DNA of 64,000 bases. Origin: Bradyrhizobium sp. BRP22 (lineage in GTDB: Bacteria; Pseudomonadota; Alphaproteobacteria; Rhizobiales; Xanthobacteraceae). The stretch spans positions 62,001 to 126,000 of the forward strand of contig NZ_JADYVX010000022.1 of assembly GCF_020194175.1 (NCBI RefSeq), in the 5' to 3' direction. Each line of letters starts with the position of its first letter. Positions within the stretch are counted from its first letter, which is position 1. The notes beneath the pieces were generated by a model, which saw only the letters and a list, made by a program, of their open reading frames with translations, searched no databases and was not told where the DNA came from. A program made the translations under genes and the position numbers. Shown here in pieces: positions 18,780-27,805 of this stretch.

Positions 18780-19478
18780 GTGGATATCTACACCATCATC
18801 TTCCTGGCGCTGGCCGTCTTCATTTTTCTGCGCCTGCGCAGTGTCCTCGGACAGCGCACCGGCAGCGAGCGGCCACCCTATGACCGCGCGGCCCCAAACG
18901 TGCTGCAGCGGGACAATAATGTCGTCCCGATGCCGGGGTCGGTGATCGATCAGCCGCCTCCGCTGCCGAGCAAGGAGGTGACGCCGCCTTCCGACCGCTG
19001 GAAGGGGATCGCCGAACCGGGCACCGCGCTGGCGCAGGGGCTGGACGCCATTGTCGCCCAGGACTCCTCGTTCGATCCGCGCCATTTCATCTCGGGTGCG
19101 CGCAGCGCCTATGAGATGATCGTGCTGGCCTTTGCCAATGGCGACCGCCGCGCGCTGCGCGATCTCTTGTCGAGCGAGGTCTATGAGAGCTTCGATGCCG
19201 CGATCAAGGATCGCGAGAAGCACGAGCAGAAGACCGAGACCCGCTTCGTCTCGATCGACAAGGCCGAGGTCGTCGGCGCCGAAGCGCGCGATCGCTCGGC
19301 GCAGGTCACGGTCCGCTTCGTGTCGCAGATGATCTCCGTCACCCGCGACAAGGCCGGCACCATCGTCGACGGCAACCCGGACAAGGTCGCCGATATCACC
19401 GATATCTGGACATTCGCCCGCGATACGGCGTCGCGCGATCCGAACTGGAAACTGGTTGGCACTGGAAGCGCCCACTGA
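18780..19478 (+). CDS. Tim44/TimA-family membrane-associated protein
   Basis: Tim44-like domain protein of 232 residues. The GTG start at 18780 gives a short N-terminal hydrophobic segment (VDIYTIIFLALAVFIFLRLR), a Pro-rich linker, then the Tim44 fold with LDAIVAQDSSFDPRHFISGA and a C-terminal beta-sheet (DITDIWTFARD). Bacterial members are thought to act at the inner membrane, but their role is poorly defined. It overlaps mltA by 23 bp and stands next to secB, matching the layout seen in other alphaproteobacteria. Confidence 0.88.
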   Translation: MDIYTIIFLALAVFIFLRLRSVLGQRTGSERPPYDRAAPNVLQRDNNVVPMPGSVIDQPPPLPSKEVTPPSDRWKGIAEPGTALAQGLDAIVAQDSSFDPRHFISGARSAYEMIVLAFANGDRRALRDLLSSEVYESFDAAIKDREKHEQKTETRFVSIDKAEVVGAEARDRSAQVTVRFVSQMISVTRDKAGTIVDGNPDKVADITDIWTFARDTASRDPNWKLVGTGSAH

Positions 19479-20988
19479 CCGGCTTCGCCTTGCGCGTCTC
19501 ACGTCCGCGTGCTGCGCAATCGCCCTCCTATGCTCGACGGCCACGCTAGAGGCGCGGCCAAGGTCGCCAGCGAAGGCGACCAGGCATTCGGCGGTCCAGC
19601 ATCACCGCCACCTGCCCTATCCGCGTCTGGAGTTTCCGCTGCAGATCAGCGGCAGCCAGTATGAGCCGCTGGCCTGGACCGACATGCCGGGCTGGCGCGA
19701 TGACGATCACCTTGCGGCCTACAACGCCTTTCGCGCGAGCTGCCGGCCGATCGCCGCGCAGCACGGGCTGCCGTCGGAATCGAAGGCGCTCGGCACCTCG
19801 CTGCGCGATCCCTGCCGCATCGCCAAGGGCCTGGAACTTACCGATGAGGGCAAGGCGAAAGCGTTCTTCGAGGAGCATTTCCTTCCCTTGCGCATTTCGC
19901 GGCTCGGAGAGGGCGAGGGTTTCGTCACCGGCTATTACGAGCCCGTGCTCGATGGGTCGCGGACCCAGACCGACATCTACAACGTGCCGGTCTACCGCCG
20001 GCCGTCGAACCTGTTCGTCCGCGGCGCCAAGCCGAACTCGGCTGGCCTGCCGAACAAGGGCCAAGTGTTCCGCAAGATCGGCCGCCGCAAGCTCGTGCCT
20101 TATTATGACCGTGCCGAGATCGAGGACGGCGTGATCGCCGGCCGCGGCCTGGAAATCTGCTGGCTCAAGGACCAGACCGATCTCTTGTTCGCGCAGATCC
20201 AGGGCTCGGCGCGGGTGCGCCTCGCGGACGGCTCGACAGTGCGCATCAACTATGATGCCCACAACGGCTATCCCTATACGCCGGTCGGCCGCATCCTGAT
20301 CGACCGCGGCATCATCCCGAAAGAGCAGATGTCGATGCAGAAGATCAGGGACTGGATGGCCCAGAACCCTGACGGCGCCAAGGAATTGCGGCGGCAGAAC
20401 CGCTCCTATGTGTTCTTCCGCGAGGTGCAGCTCTCGGACAAGGACGAAGCGGTCGGCGCGCAGGGCGTGCCGTTGACACCGGGCCGCTCGATCGCAGTCG
20501 ACAAGGCGCTGCATGTCTATGGCACGCCGTTCTTCATCGAAGGCGAATTGCCGATCGAGTCGGAGCAATCAAGGACACCGTTCCGCCGCCTGATGATCGC
20601 GCAGGATACCGGCTCGGCGATCGTCGGCCCGGCGCGCGCCGACCTCTATTTCGGCGCCGGGGCCGATGCCGGAAGGGTTTCCGGTCGGCTGCGGCACAAT
20701 ATGCGCTTCGTGATGCTGGTGCCGAGGAGCCTCGATCCCGTTGCGCGCGGGCGCAGGATGCCGGTGCCGGATGAGCGGCCGTCGGAAAAGATCGCAAAAC
20801 TGTTTCCGCAAGTGGATCCGCAAAAAGAGAACAGCGCGGCGAAGCCCGTGGATGCTTCCGCTGCACCGGCTGCGCAAAATGCACCCGTCGCAAAACCGGT
20901 GCCGCTGCCGGAGCCGCGACGCGGCATCAAGGCGGAGAATGAAACGCGGCGCCATCGGCACTACCGCCATCACCGCACCTACAGATGA
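19456..20988 (+). CDS. mltA: Membrane-bound lytic murein transglycosylase A
   Basis: Cleaves the MurNAc-GlcNAc bond of peptidoglycan to form 1,6-anhydro-muramyl ends. The 510-residue protein starts at TTG inside the Tim44 gene, has a signal-like N-terminus, the MltA barrel (GFVTGYYEPVLDGSRT) and the 3D domain near the catalytic Asp (MIAQDTGSAIVGPARADLYF). A proline- and lysine-rich tail of about 80 residues follows the catalytic part. The stop overlaps the smr start (ATGA). Confidence 0.92.
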   Translation: MALEAPTDRLRLARLTSACCAIALLCSTATLEARPRSPAKATRHSAVQHHRHLPYPRLEFPLQISGSQYEPLAWTDMPGWRDDDHLAAYNAFRASCRPIAAQHGLPSESKALGTSLRDPCRIAKGLELTDEGKAKAFFEEHFLPLRISRLGEGEGFVTGYYEPVLDGSRTQTDIYNVPVYRRPSNLFVRGAKPNSAGLPNKGQVFRKIGRRKLVPYYDRAEIEDGVIAGRGLEICWLKDQTDLLFAQIQGSARVRLADGSTVRINYDAHNGYPYTPVGRILIDRGIIPKEQMSMQKIRDWMAQNPDGAKELRRQNRSYVFFREVQLSDKDEAVGAQGVPLTPGRSIAVDKALHVYGTPFFIEGELPIESEQSRTPFRRLMIAQDTGSAIVGPARADLYFGAGADAGRVSGRLRHNMRFVMLVPRSLDPVARGRRMPVPDERPSEKIAKLFPQVDPQKENSAAKPVDASAAPAAQNAPVAKPVPLPEPRRGIKAENETRRHRHYRHHRTYR

Positions 20989-21572
20989 AGCGTCCCGTTC
21001 CGATTGCAGATCCGGCGCCGCCGCGGCGAAGGCGCGCGCTCAGCGAAGAGGAGCGCGCGTTGTGGGAAAGCGTCGCAAAGCAGGTCAAGCCGCTCCGCAA
21101 ACGCCATCCCGTTGCCAAGGCGCACGCCGCGCCTGAAGCGGAGACCAAGGCCGCTGCCAGACCGGCTGTGTCGGCGAAGCCGATTCCAGTGAAATCCGCG
21201 CCCGCGCCGCGGCCGCAGACGCCGCCACCGCTGGCGCCGATCGGCCGCCGCGAGCGCGCGCAATTATCGCGCGGCAAAAAAGAGATCGATGCCCGGCTCG
21301 ACCTGCACGGCATGACGCAGACGCGCGCCCATCGCGTGCTGTTTGCGTTCCTGCAGCGTGCCCACCATGACGGGATGACGTTCGTGCTCGTCATCACCGG
21401 CAAGGGCAAAGCCGGCAGCGCTGATTCCGAGCGCGGCGTGCTGCGGCGACAGGTGCCGCAATGGCTGAGCCTGCCGGAGTTCCGCGCGCTCGTCGTCGGT
21501 TTCGAGGAAGCCCATGTTGGCCATGGCGGCGAGGGCGCGCTTTATGTGCGCGTGCGGCGGGCGCGGATTTAG
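20985..21572 (+). CDS. Smr-domain protein (MutS2 C-terminal type nuclease domain)
   Basis: The C-terminal half (from about residue 95) is an Smr domain with the motifs LDLHGMTQ and VLVITGKGKAG, found in MutS2 and in small stand-alone proteins that nick DNA or RNA. The N-terminal half is a basic, Ala/Pro-rich linker with no recognisable fold. It is coupled to mltA by a 4-base overlap. The substrate cannot be predicted. Confidence 0.88.
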   Translation: MKRPVPIADPAPPRRRRALSEEERALWESVAKQVKPLRKRHPVAKAHAAPEAETKAAARPAVSAKPIPVKSAPAPRPQTPPPLAPIGRRERAQLSRGKKEIDARLDLHGMTQTRAHRVLFAFLQRAHHDGMTFVLVITGKGKAGSADSERGVLRRQVPQWLSLPEFRALVVGFEEAHVGHGGEGALYVRVRRARI

Positions 21573-21577
21573 TCGTC

Positions 21578-21659
21578 GTCATTGCGAGGAGCGAAGCGAC
21601 GAAGCAATCCATCCCTCCACACCTGGAGACATGGATTGCTTCGCTTCGCTCGCAATGAC
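21578..21659. repeat. Palindromic repeat, family D, copy 2
   Basis: An 82-bp element with ends GTCATTGCG / CGCAATGAC, placed between the converging smr and hslU genes, like copy 1 at 6181-6257. Confidence 0.8.
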
Positions 21660-21666
21660 GATTACC

Positions 21667-22968
21667 TCACAAAATAAATCGGCTCAGATCGGCATTCTTC
21701 GCGAGGTCGCCGACATGCTTGCGCACATAGTCGGCGTCGACCGTGATGGTGTCGCCGTGGCGATCGGGCGCGGTGAAGGAGATTTCGTCCAGCACCCGCT
21801 CCATCACCGTCTGTAGCCGCCGCGCGCCGATATTCTCGACGGTGGAATTGACGGCAACGGCAATGTCGGCGAGCTCGTCAATAGCGGCGTCCGTGATCTC
21901 GAGCTTCACACCTTCGGTTTGCATCAGCGCGACATATTGCTTGATCAGCGATGCTTCGGGCTCGGTCAGGATGCGGCGCATGTCGTCGCGCGTCAGCGCC
22001 TGCAGTTCGACCCGGATCGGCAGGCGGCCCTGCAGCTCCGGCAACAGGTCGGAGGGTTTTGCGATATGGAATGCGCCGGAGGCGATGAACAGGATGTGAT
22101 CGGTCTTCACCGGGCCGTGCTTGGTCGTAACAGTGGTGCCCTCGATCAGCGGCAGCAGGTCGCGCTGCACGCCTTCGCGCGAGACGTCGCCGCCGGCGCG
22201 ATTCTCGCGCACGCAGATCTTGTCGATCTCGTCTAAGAACACGATGCCGTTGTTCTCGACCGCGTTGATCGCCTCCTGCACCAGCTGGTCGGTATCGAGC
22301 AGCTTGTCGGATTCCTCATTGACGAGGATTTCGTGCGAGCCCGCCACCGTCAGGCGCCGGGTCTTGGTGCGGCCACCCATCTTGCCGAAGATGTCGCCGA
22401 TCGAAATGGCGCCCATCTGCGCACCGGGCATGCCGGGGATTTCGAACATCGGGAAGCCGCCGGAGGACTGTGTCTCGATCTCGATCTCCTTGTCGTTCAA
22501 TTCGCCGGCACGCAATTTCTTGCGGAAGGATTCCCGCGTCGCCGGGCTCGAGGCCGGCCCGACCAGGGCATCCAGCACGCGTTCTTCGGCGGCAAGCTGC
22601 GCGCGCGCCTGCACGTCCTTCCGTTTGCGCTCGCGGATCAGTGCAATCGCGACCTCGACGAGATCGCGCACGATCTGCTCGACATCGCGGCCGACATAGC
22701 CAACCTCGGTGAACTTGGTGGCTTCGACCTTGAGGAATGGCGCGCCGGCAAGCTTTGCCAATCGCCGCGCGATTTCCGTCTTTCCGACGCCCGTCGGCCC
22801 GATCATCAGGATATTCTTCGGCAGCACTTCCTCGCGCAGGGAACCGGAAAGCTGCAGCCGCCGCCAGCGGTTGCGCAAGGCGATCGAGACCGCGCGCTTG
22901 GCGTCGGTCTGGCCGACGATGAAACGGTCGAGTTCGGAAACGATTTCGCGGGGGGAGAAGTCGGTCAT
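21667..22968 (-). CDS. hslU: ATP-dependent protease ATPase subunit HslU (ClpY)
   Basis: AAA+ unfoldase that feeds proteins into the HslV chamber. The 433-residue protein has Walker A GPTGVGKTEIAR near residues 57-68, the pore-loop segment VEATKFTEVGYVGRDVEQIV, Walker B IVFLDEIDKIC and the conserved C-terminal RFIL that docks into HslV. It is third in a minus-strand group with the acetyltransferase and hslV. Confidence 0.97.
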   Translation of the reverse strand: MTDFSPREIVSELDRFIVGQTDAKRAVSIALRNRWRRLQLSGSLREEVLPKNILMIGPTGVGKTEIARRLAKLAGAPFLKVEATKFTEVGYVGRDVEQIVRDLVEVAIALIRERKRKDVQARAQLAAEERVLDALVGPASSPATRESFRKKLRAGELNDKEIEIETQSSGGFPMFEIPGMPGAQMGAISIGDIFGKMGGRTKTRRLTVAGSHEILVNEESDKLLDTDQLVQEAINAVENNGIVFLDEIDKICVRENRAGGDVSREGVQRDLLPLIEGTTVTTKHGPVKTDHILFIASGAFHIAKPSDLLPELQGRLPIRVELQALTRDDMRRILTEPEASLIKQYVALMQTEGVKLEITDAAIDELADIAVAVNSTVENIGARRLQTVMERVLDEISFTAPDRHGDTITVDADYVRKHVGDLAKNADLSRFIL

Positions 22969-23057
22969 GTCACCTAGCTAGGGGTTCGGGGCTGCGAGAG
23001 CAAGCTGAGGTTGGATTGCCGGCGGGCCGGAAATGATGTCGAGTTCGTAACCTGCGC

Positions 23058-23543
23058 TCATGCGTCACAGACCATCAACAGAGCGCGCCCGTCGGGCGTA
23101 TCGATCATGCGGACTTTCCCAAATCCCGCTTTCTCATAGGCGCGCACGGCCCGGGCATTGTTCGGATCGGGATCGGTGACGATGCGCGGCGCGCCCTGCT
23201 CCAACCGGTCGACGACGAACCGCCGGATCAGCGCCGAGCCGTGTCCGCGTCCGATCATGTCGGACTCGCCGATGAAAAGATCGATGCCGCGTGTGCCTTC
23301 GGGATGTGTTCCGAAGCCTTGATTCCAAGCCGTCAGCTCGTAACACTGGATGTAGCCGAAATCGCTGCCATCGGCGGAGACGATGAACTGATCCATCGCC
23401 GGCTCGTCGAGATCGCCACTCACCAGCGCATATTGCTCTGACGGATCGCCCCACCATTCCCGGACATGCGGCATCGCCAGCCAGCGCTTGATGAGCCCAA
23501 GATCGGACGTCGTCATTTCCCGGAAGGTGTAAGCGGCCGCCAC
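23058..23543 (-). CDS. GNAT acetyltransferase related to aminoglycoside 6'-N-acetyltransferases
   Basis: The 161-residue product aligns by eye with AAC(6')-Ib: the HVREWWGDPSEQY opening, TRGIDLFIGESDMIGRGHG with the acetyl-CoA loop, and TDPDPNNARAVRAYEKAGF near the end. Members of this family acetylate small amines, including aminoglycosides, and also other substrates. The gene sits between hslU and hslV with 3 bp to hslV, so it should share their transcription. Whether it gives resistance is unknown; the similarity concerns the fold and the acetyl-CoA site. Confidence 0.85.
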   Translation of the reverse strand: MAAAYTFREMTTSDLGLIKRWLAMPHVREWWGDPSEQYALVSGDLDEPAMDQFIVSADGSDFGYIQCYELTAWNQGFGTHPEGTRGIDLFIGESDMIGRGHGSALIRRFVVDRLEQGAPRIVTDPDPNNARAVRAYEKAGFGKVRMIDTPDGRALLMVCDA

Positions 23544-23546
23544 GCT

Positions 23547-24104
23547 TCAGCCGCCAAGCGCTTCAATTGTGACGTTGCGGTTGGTGTAGACGCAGATGTC
23601 GGCGGCAATATCGAGCGAGCGGCGCACGATCGCCTCGGCGTCCTTGTCGCTGTCGATCAGGGCGCGGGCCGCGGCCAGCGCATAATTGCCGCCCGAGCCG
23701 ATCGCCATCACGCCGGCCTCCGGCTCCAGCACGTCGCCGGTTCCGGTGAGGACGAGGGAAACGTCCCTGTCGGCGACGATCATCATCGCCTCCAGCCGCC
23801 GCAGGTAGCGGTCGGTGCGCCAGTCCTTGGCCAGCTCCACGGCCGCCCGGGTCAATTGTCCCGGATATTGCTCGAGCTTGCTTTCCAGCCGCTCGAACAG
23901 AGTGAAGGCGTCGGCGGTGGCGCCGGCAAAGCCGCCGATCACGTCGCCCTTGCCGATCCTGCGCACTTTCTTGGCATTGGCCTTGATCACCGTCTGGCCG
24001 ATCGAGACCTGCCCGTCGCCGCCGATCACCACCTTGCCGCCCTTGCGGACGGTTACGATCGTGGTGCCGTGCCATACGGTCGGCTCGTTTGGGGATGCTT
24101 GCAT
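23547..24104 (-). CDS. hslV: ATP-dependent protease peptidase subunit HslV (ClpQ)
   Basis: Threonine protease of the HslVU complex. The conserved mature N-terminus TTIVTVRKGGKVVIGGDGQ begins at residue 14, so a 13-residue leader ending in HG must be removed to expose the catalytic Thr. E. coli HslV has only the Met before it. Other family signatures, GGFAGATADAFTLFERLESK and AVELAKDWRTDRYLR, are intact. It is the first gene of the hslV-GNAT-hslU group and is divergent from hisB. Confidence 0.96.
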   Translation of the reverse strand: MQASPNEPTVWHGTTIVTVRKGGKVVIGGDGQVSIGQTVIKANAKKVRRIGKGDVIGGFAGATADAFTLFERLESKLEQYPGQLTRAAVELAKDWRTDRYLRRLEAMMIVADRDVSLVLTGTGDVLEPEAGVMAIGSGGNYALAAARALIDSDKDAEAIVRRSLDIAADICVYTNRNVTIEALGG

Positions 24105-24165
24105 GGGGTACCTCTTCGTCCGAGCAGATTTAGGCCGTCGGCCAGTGGCTTACAATCGGGGGAAC

Positions 24166-24224
24166 AGAGCGTTTTCGAGCGAAGTGGGCACCGGTTCGCG
24201 TGAAGAAAACGCGTCAAAACAAGA
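24166..24224 (+). repeat. Repeat family E, partial copy
   Basis: About 59 bp (GAGCGTTTTCGAGCGAAGTG and onward to GAAAACGCGTCAAAACAAG) lying in the hslV-hisB gap. It matches, in opposite orientation, one side of the longer copies at 31620-31743 and 32305-32434. Confidence 0.7.
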
Positions 24225-24346
24225 TCGGCAGCCTTTTCGGTCACCATGGCCGCAACTTGGCCGCTTTTGGCGTCATCCCGCAGTAGCGAAGGGGTCATCA
24301 GCCTGTTAAAAGACGCCCGTTTTCGGCACGGGAAAGCTCAATTTTC

Positions 24347-24940
24347 ATGCGCAAGGCGACGATCAAGCGCAAGACCAAGGAAACCGACATCGAGGTGGCG
24401 GTAAACCTCGACGGGTCTGGTGTGTCCCAGGTTTCGACCGGGATCGGCTTCTTCGACCATATGCTCGACCTGTTGGCGCGGCATTCGCGCATCGACATCA
24501 CGGTCAAGGCCGAGGGCGACCTGCATGTCGACCACCACCACACCACCGAAGACGTCGGGATCGCGCTTGGACAGGCTGTGAAACAGGCGCTCGGCAACAT
24601 GGCCGGCATTACCCGCTATGCCGCGATCCACATGCCGATGGACGAGACGCTGTCACGCGTGGTGATCGATATTTCGGGCCGCCCGGTGCTGGTGTTCAAG
24701 GTCGCTTTCCCCCGCGACAAGATCGGCGAGTTCGACACCGAGCTGGTGCGCGAATGGTTCAATGCCTTCGCGATGAATGCCGGCGTGACTTTGCACGTCG
24801 AGACCCTATATGGCGAGAACAGCCATCATATCGCCGAATCCTGTTTCAAGGGTCTTGCGAGAGCGCTTCGCGCGGCTGTCGCGATCGATCCGCAGGCCGC
24901 GGGCGAAGTGCCCTCCACCAAGGGCCAGCTCGGCGGCTGA
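24347..24940 (+). CDS. hisB: Imidazoleglycerol-phosphate dehydratase
   Basis: Dehydrates imidazole glycerol phosphate to imidazole acetol phosphate in histidine synthesis. The 197-residue monofunctional form has the two metal-binding HHH-type motifs, DHHHTTEDVGIALG near residue 64 and NSHHIAESCFKGLARAL near residue 162. It opens the his group that runs to hisE. The phosphatase domain fused to HisB in E. coli is absent, as is usual here. Confidence 0.97.
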   Translation: MRKATIKRKTKETDIEVAVNLDGSGVSQVSTGIGFFDHMLDLLARHSRIDITVKAEGDLHVDHHHTTEDVGIALGQAVKQALGNMAGITRYAAIHMPMDETLSRVVIDISGRPVLVFKVAFPRDKIGEFDTELVREWFNAFAMNAGVTLHVETLYGENSHHIAESCFKGLARALRAAVAIDPQAAGEVPSTKGQLGG

Positions 24941-24950
24941 TCTCCCGGGG

Positions 24951-25002
24951 CGATCCGGAAAGGTCGGTACCGCGTTTCCGAACGGATCGTGTCCAAACAA
25001 AG
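24951..25002 (+). repeat. Repeat family F, copy 1
   Basis: About 52 bp of the type GATCCGGAAA...TTTCCGAACGGATC...CAAACAA, just after hisB. Related copies are at 41207-41261 and 59261-59319. Confidence 0.65.
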
Positions 25003-25023
25003 AAGTTCGCGGCGGAGAGTCTG

Positions 25024-25554
25024 ATGCCGGTCTACACAGTGCATGCCCCGGTGGGGAACAATGTCGATCTTGCGGCGACCGACAAGTTCACCTTCGTGCG
25101 TGACGGCTTTCATTTCTGGGCAGCGGTCGCGAGCGTGATCTGGCTGGCCTGGCATCGGCTGTGGCTGGCACTGATCGGCTGGGTTGTGCTGGTCGCGGCG
25201 ATTGATTACGGCCTGGTAGCGCTCGGCATTGGCCGCGGCACGATCCTGGCCGTGAATGTCGTACTGGCGCTGCTTTTGGGATTCGAGGCGGCGAGCCTGA
25301 AGCGCTGGACATTGTCGCGCGGCCGGTGGCGCCAGCTCGACATCGTCGTGGCCGATGACGAGGAATCGGCCGAGCGCCGCTTTTTCGATCGCTGGGCAGC
25401 AACGCATCGGGGCCTCGTCAACGACCAACGGTCGGTTGATCGCGGCGGTCCGCCGCCGAACCGGAACATTCCGGGCCAGCCGTTCTCCAAGCCGCCACCG
25501 CTGCCGCAGGGCGGCATTATCGGATTATTTCCAGAGCCCGGAGGATCGCGATGA
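25024..25554 (+). CDS. DUF2628 family membrane protein
   Basis: A 176-residue protein of unknown function with two or three membrane segments (about residues 33-90). A basic cytoplasmic stretch follows, ending in a Pro- and Gly-rich tail (PPPNRNIPGQPFSKPPPLPQ). The start ATG at 25024 gives MPVYTVHAPVG, typical of the family. It lies between hisB and hisH and its stop overlaps the hisH start, so it is co-expressed with histidine genes although no link to the pathway is known. Confidence 0.8.
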   Translation: MPVYTVHAPVGNNVDLAATDKFTFVRDGFHFWAAVASVIWLAWHRLWLALIGWVVLVAAIDYGLVALGIGRGTILAVNVVLALLLGFEAASLKRWTLSRGRWRQLDIVVADDEESAERRFFDRWAATHRGLVNDQRSVDRGGPPPNRNIPGQPFSKPPPLPQGGIIGLFPEPGGSR

Positions 25555-26201
25555 CGGTTGCCATCATCGATTACGGCTCCGGCAATCTGCACTCCGCGGC
25601 AAAAGCATTCGAGCGCGCCGCGCGCAGCATGGAAGATCCGCAGAAGATCATGGTGACGCGCGATCCTGACGCGGTGTTCCGCGCCGACCGCATCGTGCTG
25701 CCCGGCGTCGGCGCCTTTGCCGATTGCCGCAGAGGCGTTGATGCGCTCGACGGCATGCTCGAGGCTTTGACGGAAGCGGTGCGGGTCAAGGCGCGGCCGT
25801 TCTTCGGCATCTGCGTCGGCATGCAATTGATGGCGACGCGCGGCAAGGAGCACGTGACGACCGACGGCTTCAACTGGGTCGAAGGCGACGTCGAAAAGAT
25901 CCAGCCGCGCGAGGAGAACCTCAAGATCCCGCATATGGGCTGGAATACGCTCGAGGTGCTTCGCGAGCATCCCGTGCTGGAGCGCCTGCCGCTCGGGCCG
26001 GGCGGCCGCCACGCCTATTTCGTGCACTCCTACCACCTCAATGCAGCCAATGAGCAGGACGTGCTGGCGCGCGCCGATTACGGCGGGCCAGTCACGGCCG
26101 TCGTCGCCAAGGACACTGCGGTCGGCACGCAATTTCACCCCGAGAAGAGCCAGCGTTTCGGCCTGGCGCTGATCTCGAATTTCCTGAAGTGGAAGCCGTG
26201 A
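25551..26201 (+). CDS. hisH: Imidazole glycerol phosphate synthase glutamine amidotransferase subunit
   Basis: Releases ammonia from glutamine and passes it to HisF. The catalytic triad is visible: the nucleophile in FFGICVGMQL (Cys near residue 85) and the His-Glu pair in GTQFHPEKSQ near the C-terminus. The start overlaps the upstream DUF2628 gene (ATGA), and the stop overlaps hisA. Confidence 0.97.
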   Translation: MTVAIIDYGSGNLHSAAKAFERAARSMEDPQKIMVTRDPDAVFRADRIVLPGVGAFADCRRGVDALDGMLEALTEAVRVKARPFFGICVGMQLMATRGKEHVTTDGFNWVEGDVEKIQPREENLKIPHMGWNTLEVLREHPVLERLPLGPGGRHAYFVHSYHLNAANEQDVLARADYGGPVTAVVAKDTAVGTQFHPEKSQRFGLALISNFLKWKP

Positions 26202-26929
26202 TCCTCTTTCCTGCCATTGACCTGAAGAACGGGCAGTGCGTGCGCCTGGAGCAGGGCGACATGGCGCGCGCCACCGTGTTCAATCTCGATCCCGTGGCGC
26301 AGGCGCGTGCCTTTGCGTCGCAGGGTTTCGAATATTTGCACGTCGTCGATCTCGACGGCGCCTTCGCCGGCCAGCCGATGAATGCGCAGGCTGTCGAAGC
26401 GATGCTGAAGGCAGTCACGGTGCCGGTGCAGCTTGGCGGCGGCATCCGCGATCTCAGGACGGTGGAAGCCTGGCTGGAGAAGGGCGTCGCGCGCGTCATC
26501 ATCGGCACCGCGGCGGTGCGTGACCCTGAGCTCGTCAAGGGCGCTGCGAAAAAATATCCCGGCCGCGTCGCCGTCGGCCTCGATGCCCGTGACGGCAAGG
26601 TCGCGGTGCAGGGCTGGGCCGAGACGTCGGAGGTGACGGCGCTCGAGATCGCGCTGCGGTTCGAGGACGCCGGCGTCGCCGCGATCATCTTCACCGACAT
26701 CGCCCGCGACGGCCTTTTGAAGGGCCTCAACCTCGATGCCACGATCGCCCTCGCCGAGAGCATCTCGATTCCCGTGATCGCCTCCGGCGGGTTTGCTTCG
26801 ATCGACGATGTCAAGGCGTTGCTAGAGCCGCGCGCCAAAAAGCTCGCCGGAGCCATCGTCGGCCGCGCCCTTTATGACGGTCGGCTTGATCCCGACGCGG
26901 CGCTGAAGCTGATCCGGGCCGCTGCTTAG
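26198..26929 (+). CDS. hisA: Phosphoribosylformimino-5-aminoimidazole carboxamide ribotide isomerase
   Basis: Amadori-type isomerase of histidine synthesis with a (beta/alpha)8 barrel. The GTG at 26198, overlapping the hisH stop as GTGA, gives MILFPAIDLKNGQCVRLEQG. Barrel phosphate-binding segments include QLGGGIRDLRTVE and VIASGGFASIDDVKALL, and the catalytic Asp is in FPAIDLK. An in-frame GTG three codons earlier is possible but less likely. Confidence 0.96.
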   Translation: MILFPAIDLKNGQCVRLEQGDMARATVFNLDPVAQARAFASQGFEYLHVVDLDGAFAGQPMNAQAVEAMLKAVTVPVQLGGGIRDLRTVEAWLEKGVARVIIGTAAVRDPELVKGAAKKYPGRVAVGLDARDGKVAVQGWAETSEVTALEIALRFEDAGVAAIIFTDIARDGLLKGLNLDATIALAESISIPVIASGGFASIDDVKALLEPRAKKLAGAIVGRALYDGRLDPDAALKLIRAAA

Positions 26930-26937
26930 GAGACGAT

Positions 26938-27714
26938 ATGTTCAAGGTCCGCGTCATTCCCTGCCTCGACGTCAAGGACGGCCGCGTGGTCAAGGGCGTC
27001 AATTTCGTCGACCTGCGCGACGCCGGCGATCCGGTGGAAGCGGCGATCGCCTATGACGCCGCCGGCGCCGACGAACTCTGTTTCCTCGACATCACCGCCA
27101 CCCATGAGAACCGCGGCATCATGCTGGACGTGGTGCGGCGGACCGCCGAAGCCTGCTTCATGCCGCTCACCGTCGGCGGCGGCGTCCGCACCGTCGACGA
27201 CATCCGAACGCTCCTGCGCTCCGGTGCCGACAAAGTGTCGATCAATTCCGCCGCGGTCAGCCGTCGTGAATTCGTGAAAGAGGGCGCCGAGAAGTTCGGC
27301 GAGCAGTGCATCGTGGTCGCGATCGACGCCAAGCGCGTCAAGCGGGCCGGCGGCTCCGACCGCTGGGAAATCTTCACCCATGGCGGACGCAAGCCCACCG
27401 GCATCGACGCCATCGAATATGCCCAGGAGGTGGTCTCGCTCGGCGCCGGCGAGATCCTGCTGACGTCGATGGACAGGGATGGCACAAGGCAGGGCTTTGA
27501 CCTGGAGCTGACGCAGGCGATCGCCGATAGTGTCCCAGTACCGGTCATCGCGTCCGGCGGGGTCGGCAACCTCGATCATCTCGTCGACGGCATCCGCAAG
27601 GGTCACGCCACCGCGGTCCTGGCGGCGTCGATATTCCATTTCGGCGAATTTACCATCCGCCAGGCCAAGGAGCACATGGTGCGCGCCGGCTTGCCGATGC
27701 GTCTTGATCCCTAG
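26938..27714 (+). CDS. hisF: Imidazole glycerol phosphate synthase cyclase subunit
   Basis: Partner of HisH; makes imidazole glycerol phosphate and AICAR from PRFAR and ammonia. The 258-residue barrel has catalytic Asp residues in IPCLDVKDGRVVKGVNF (Asp near residue 11) and LLTSMDRDGTRQGFD (Asp near residue 130). It is separated from hisA by 8 bp including an AGGAG-type site. Confidence 0.97.
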   Translation: MFKVRVIPCLDVKDGRVVKGVNFVDLRDAGDPVEAAIAYDAAGADELCFLDITATHENRGIMLDVVRRTAEACFMPLTVGGGVRTVDDIRTLLRSGADKVSINSAAVSRREFVKEGAEKFGEQCIVVAIDAKRVKRAGGSDRWEIFTHGGRKPTGIDAIEYAQEVVSLGAGEILLTSMDRDGTRQGFDLELTQAIADSVPVPVIASGGVGNLDHLVDGIRKGHATAVLAASIFHFGEFTIRQAKEHMVRAGLPMRLDP

Positions 27715-27805
27715 GGAGCGATCCTGGTCTAGGACTCCCTGTCACAAAAATGCTAAGTCCCTTCCGGGGGGTGTTGCCGGCTCCGGCCGGTCTGGGTGGT
27801 TGAGT

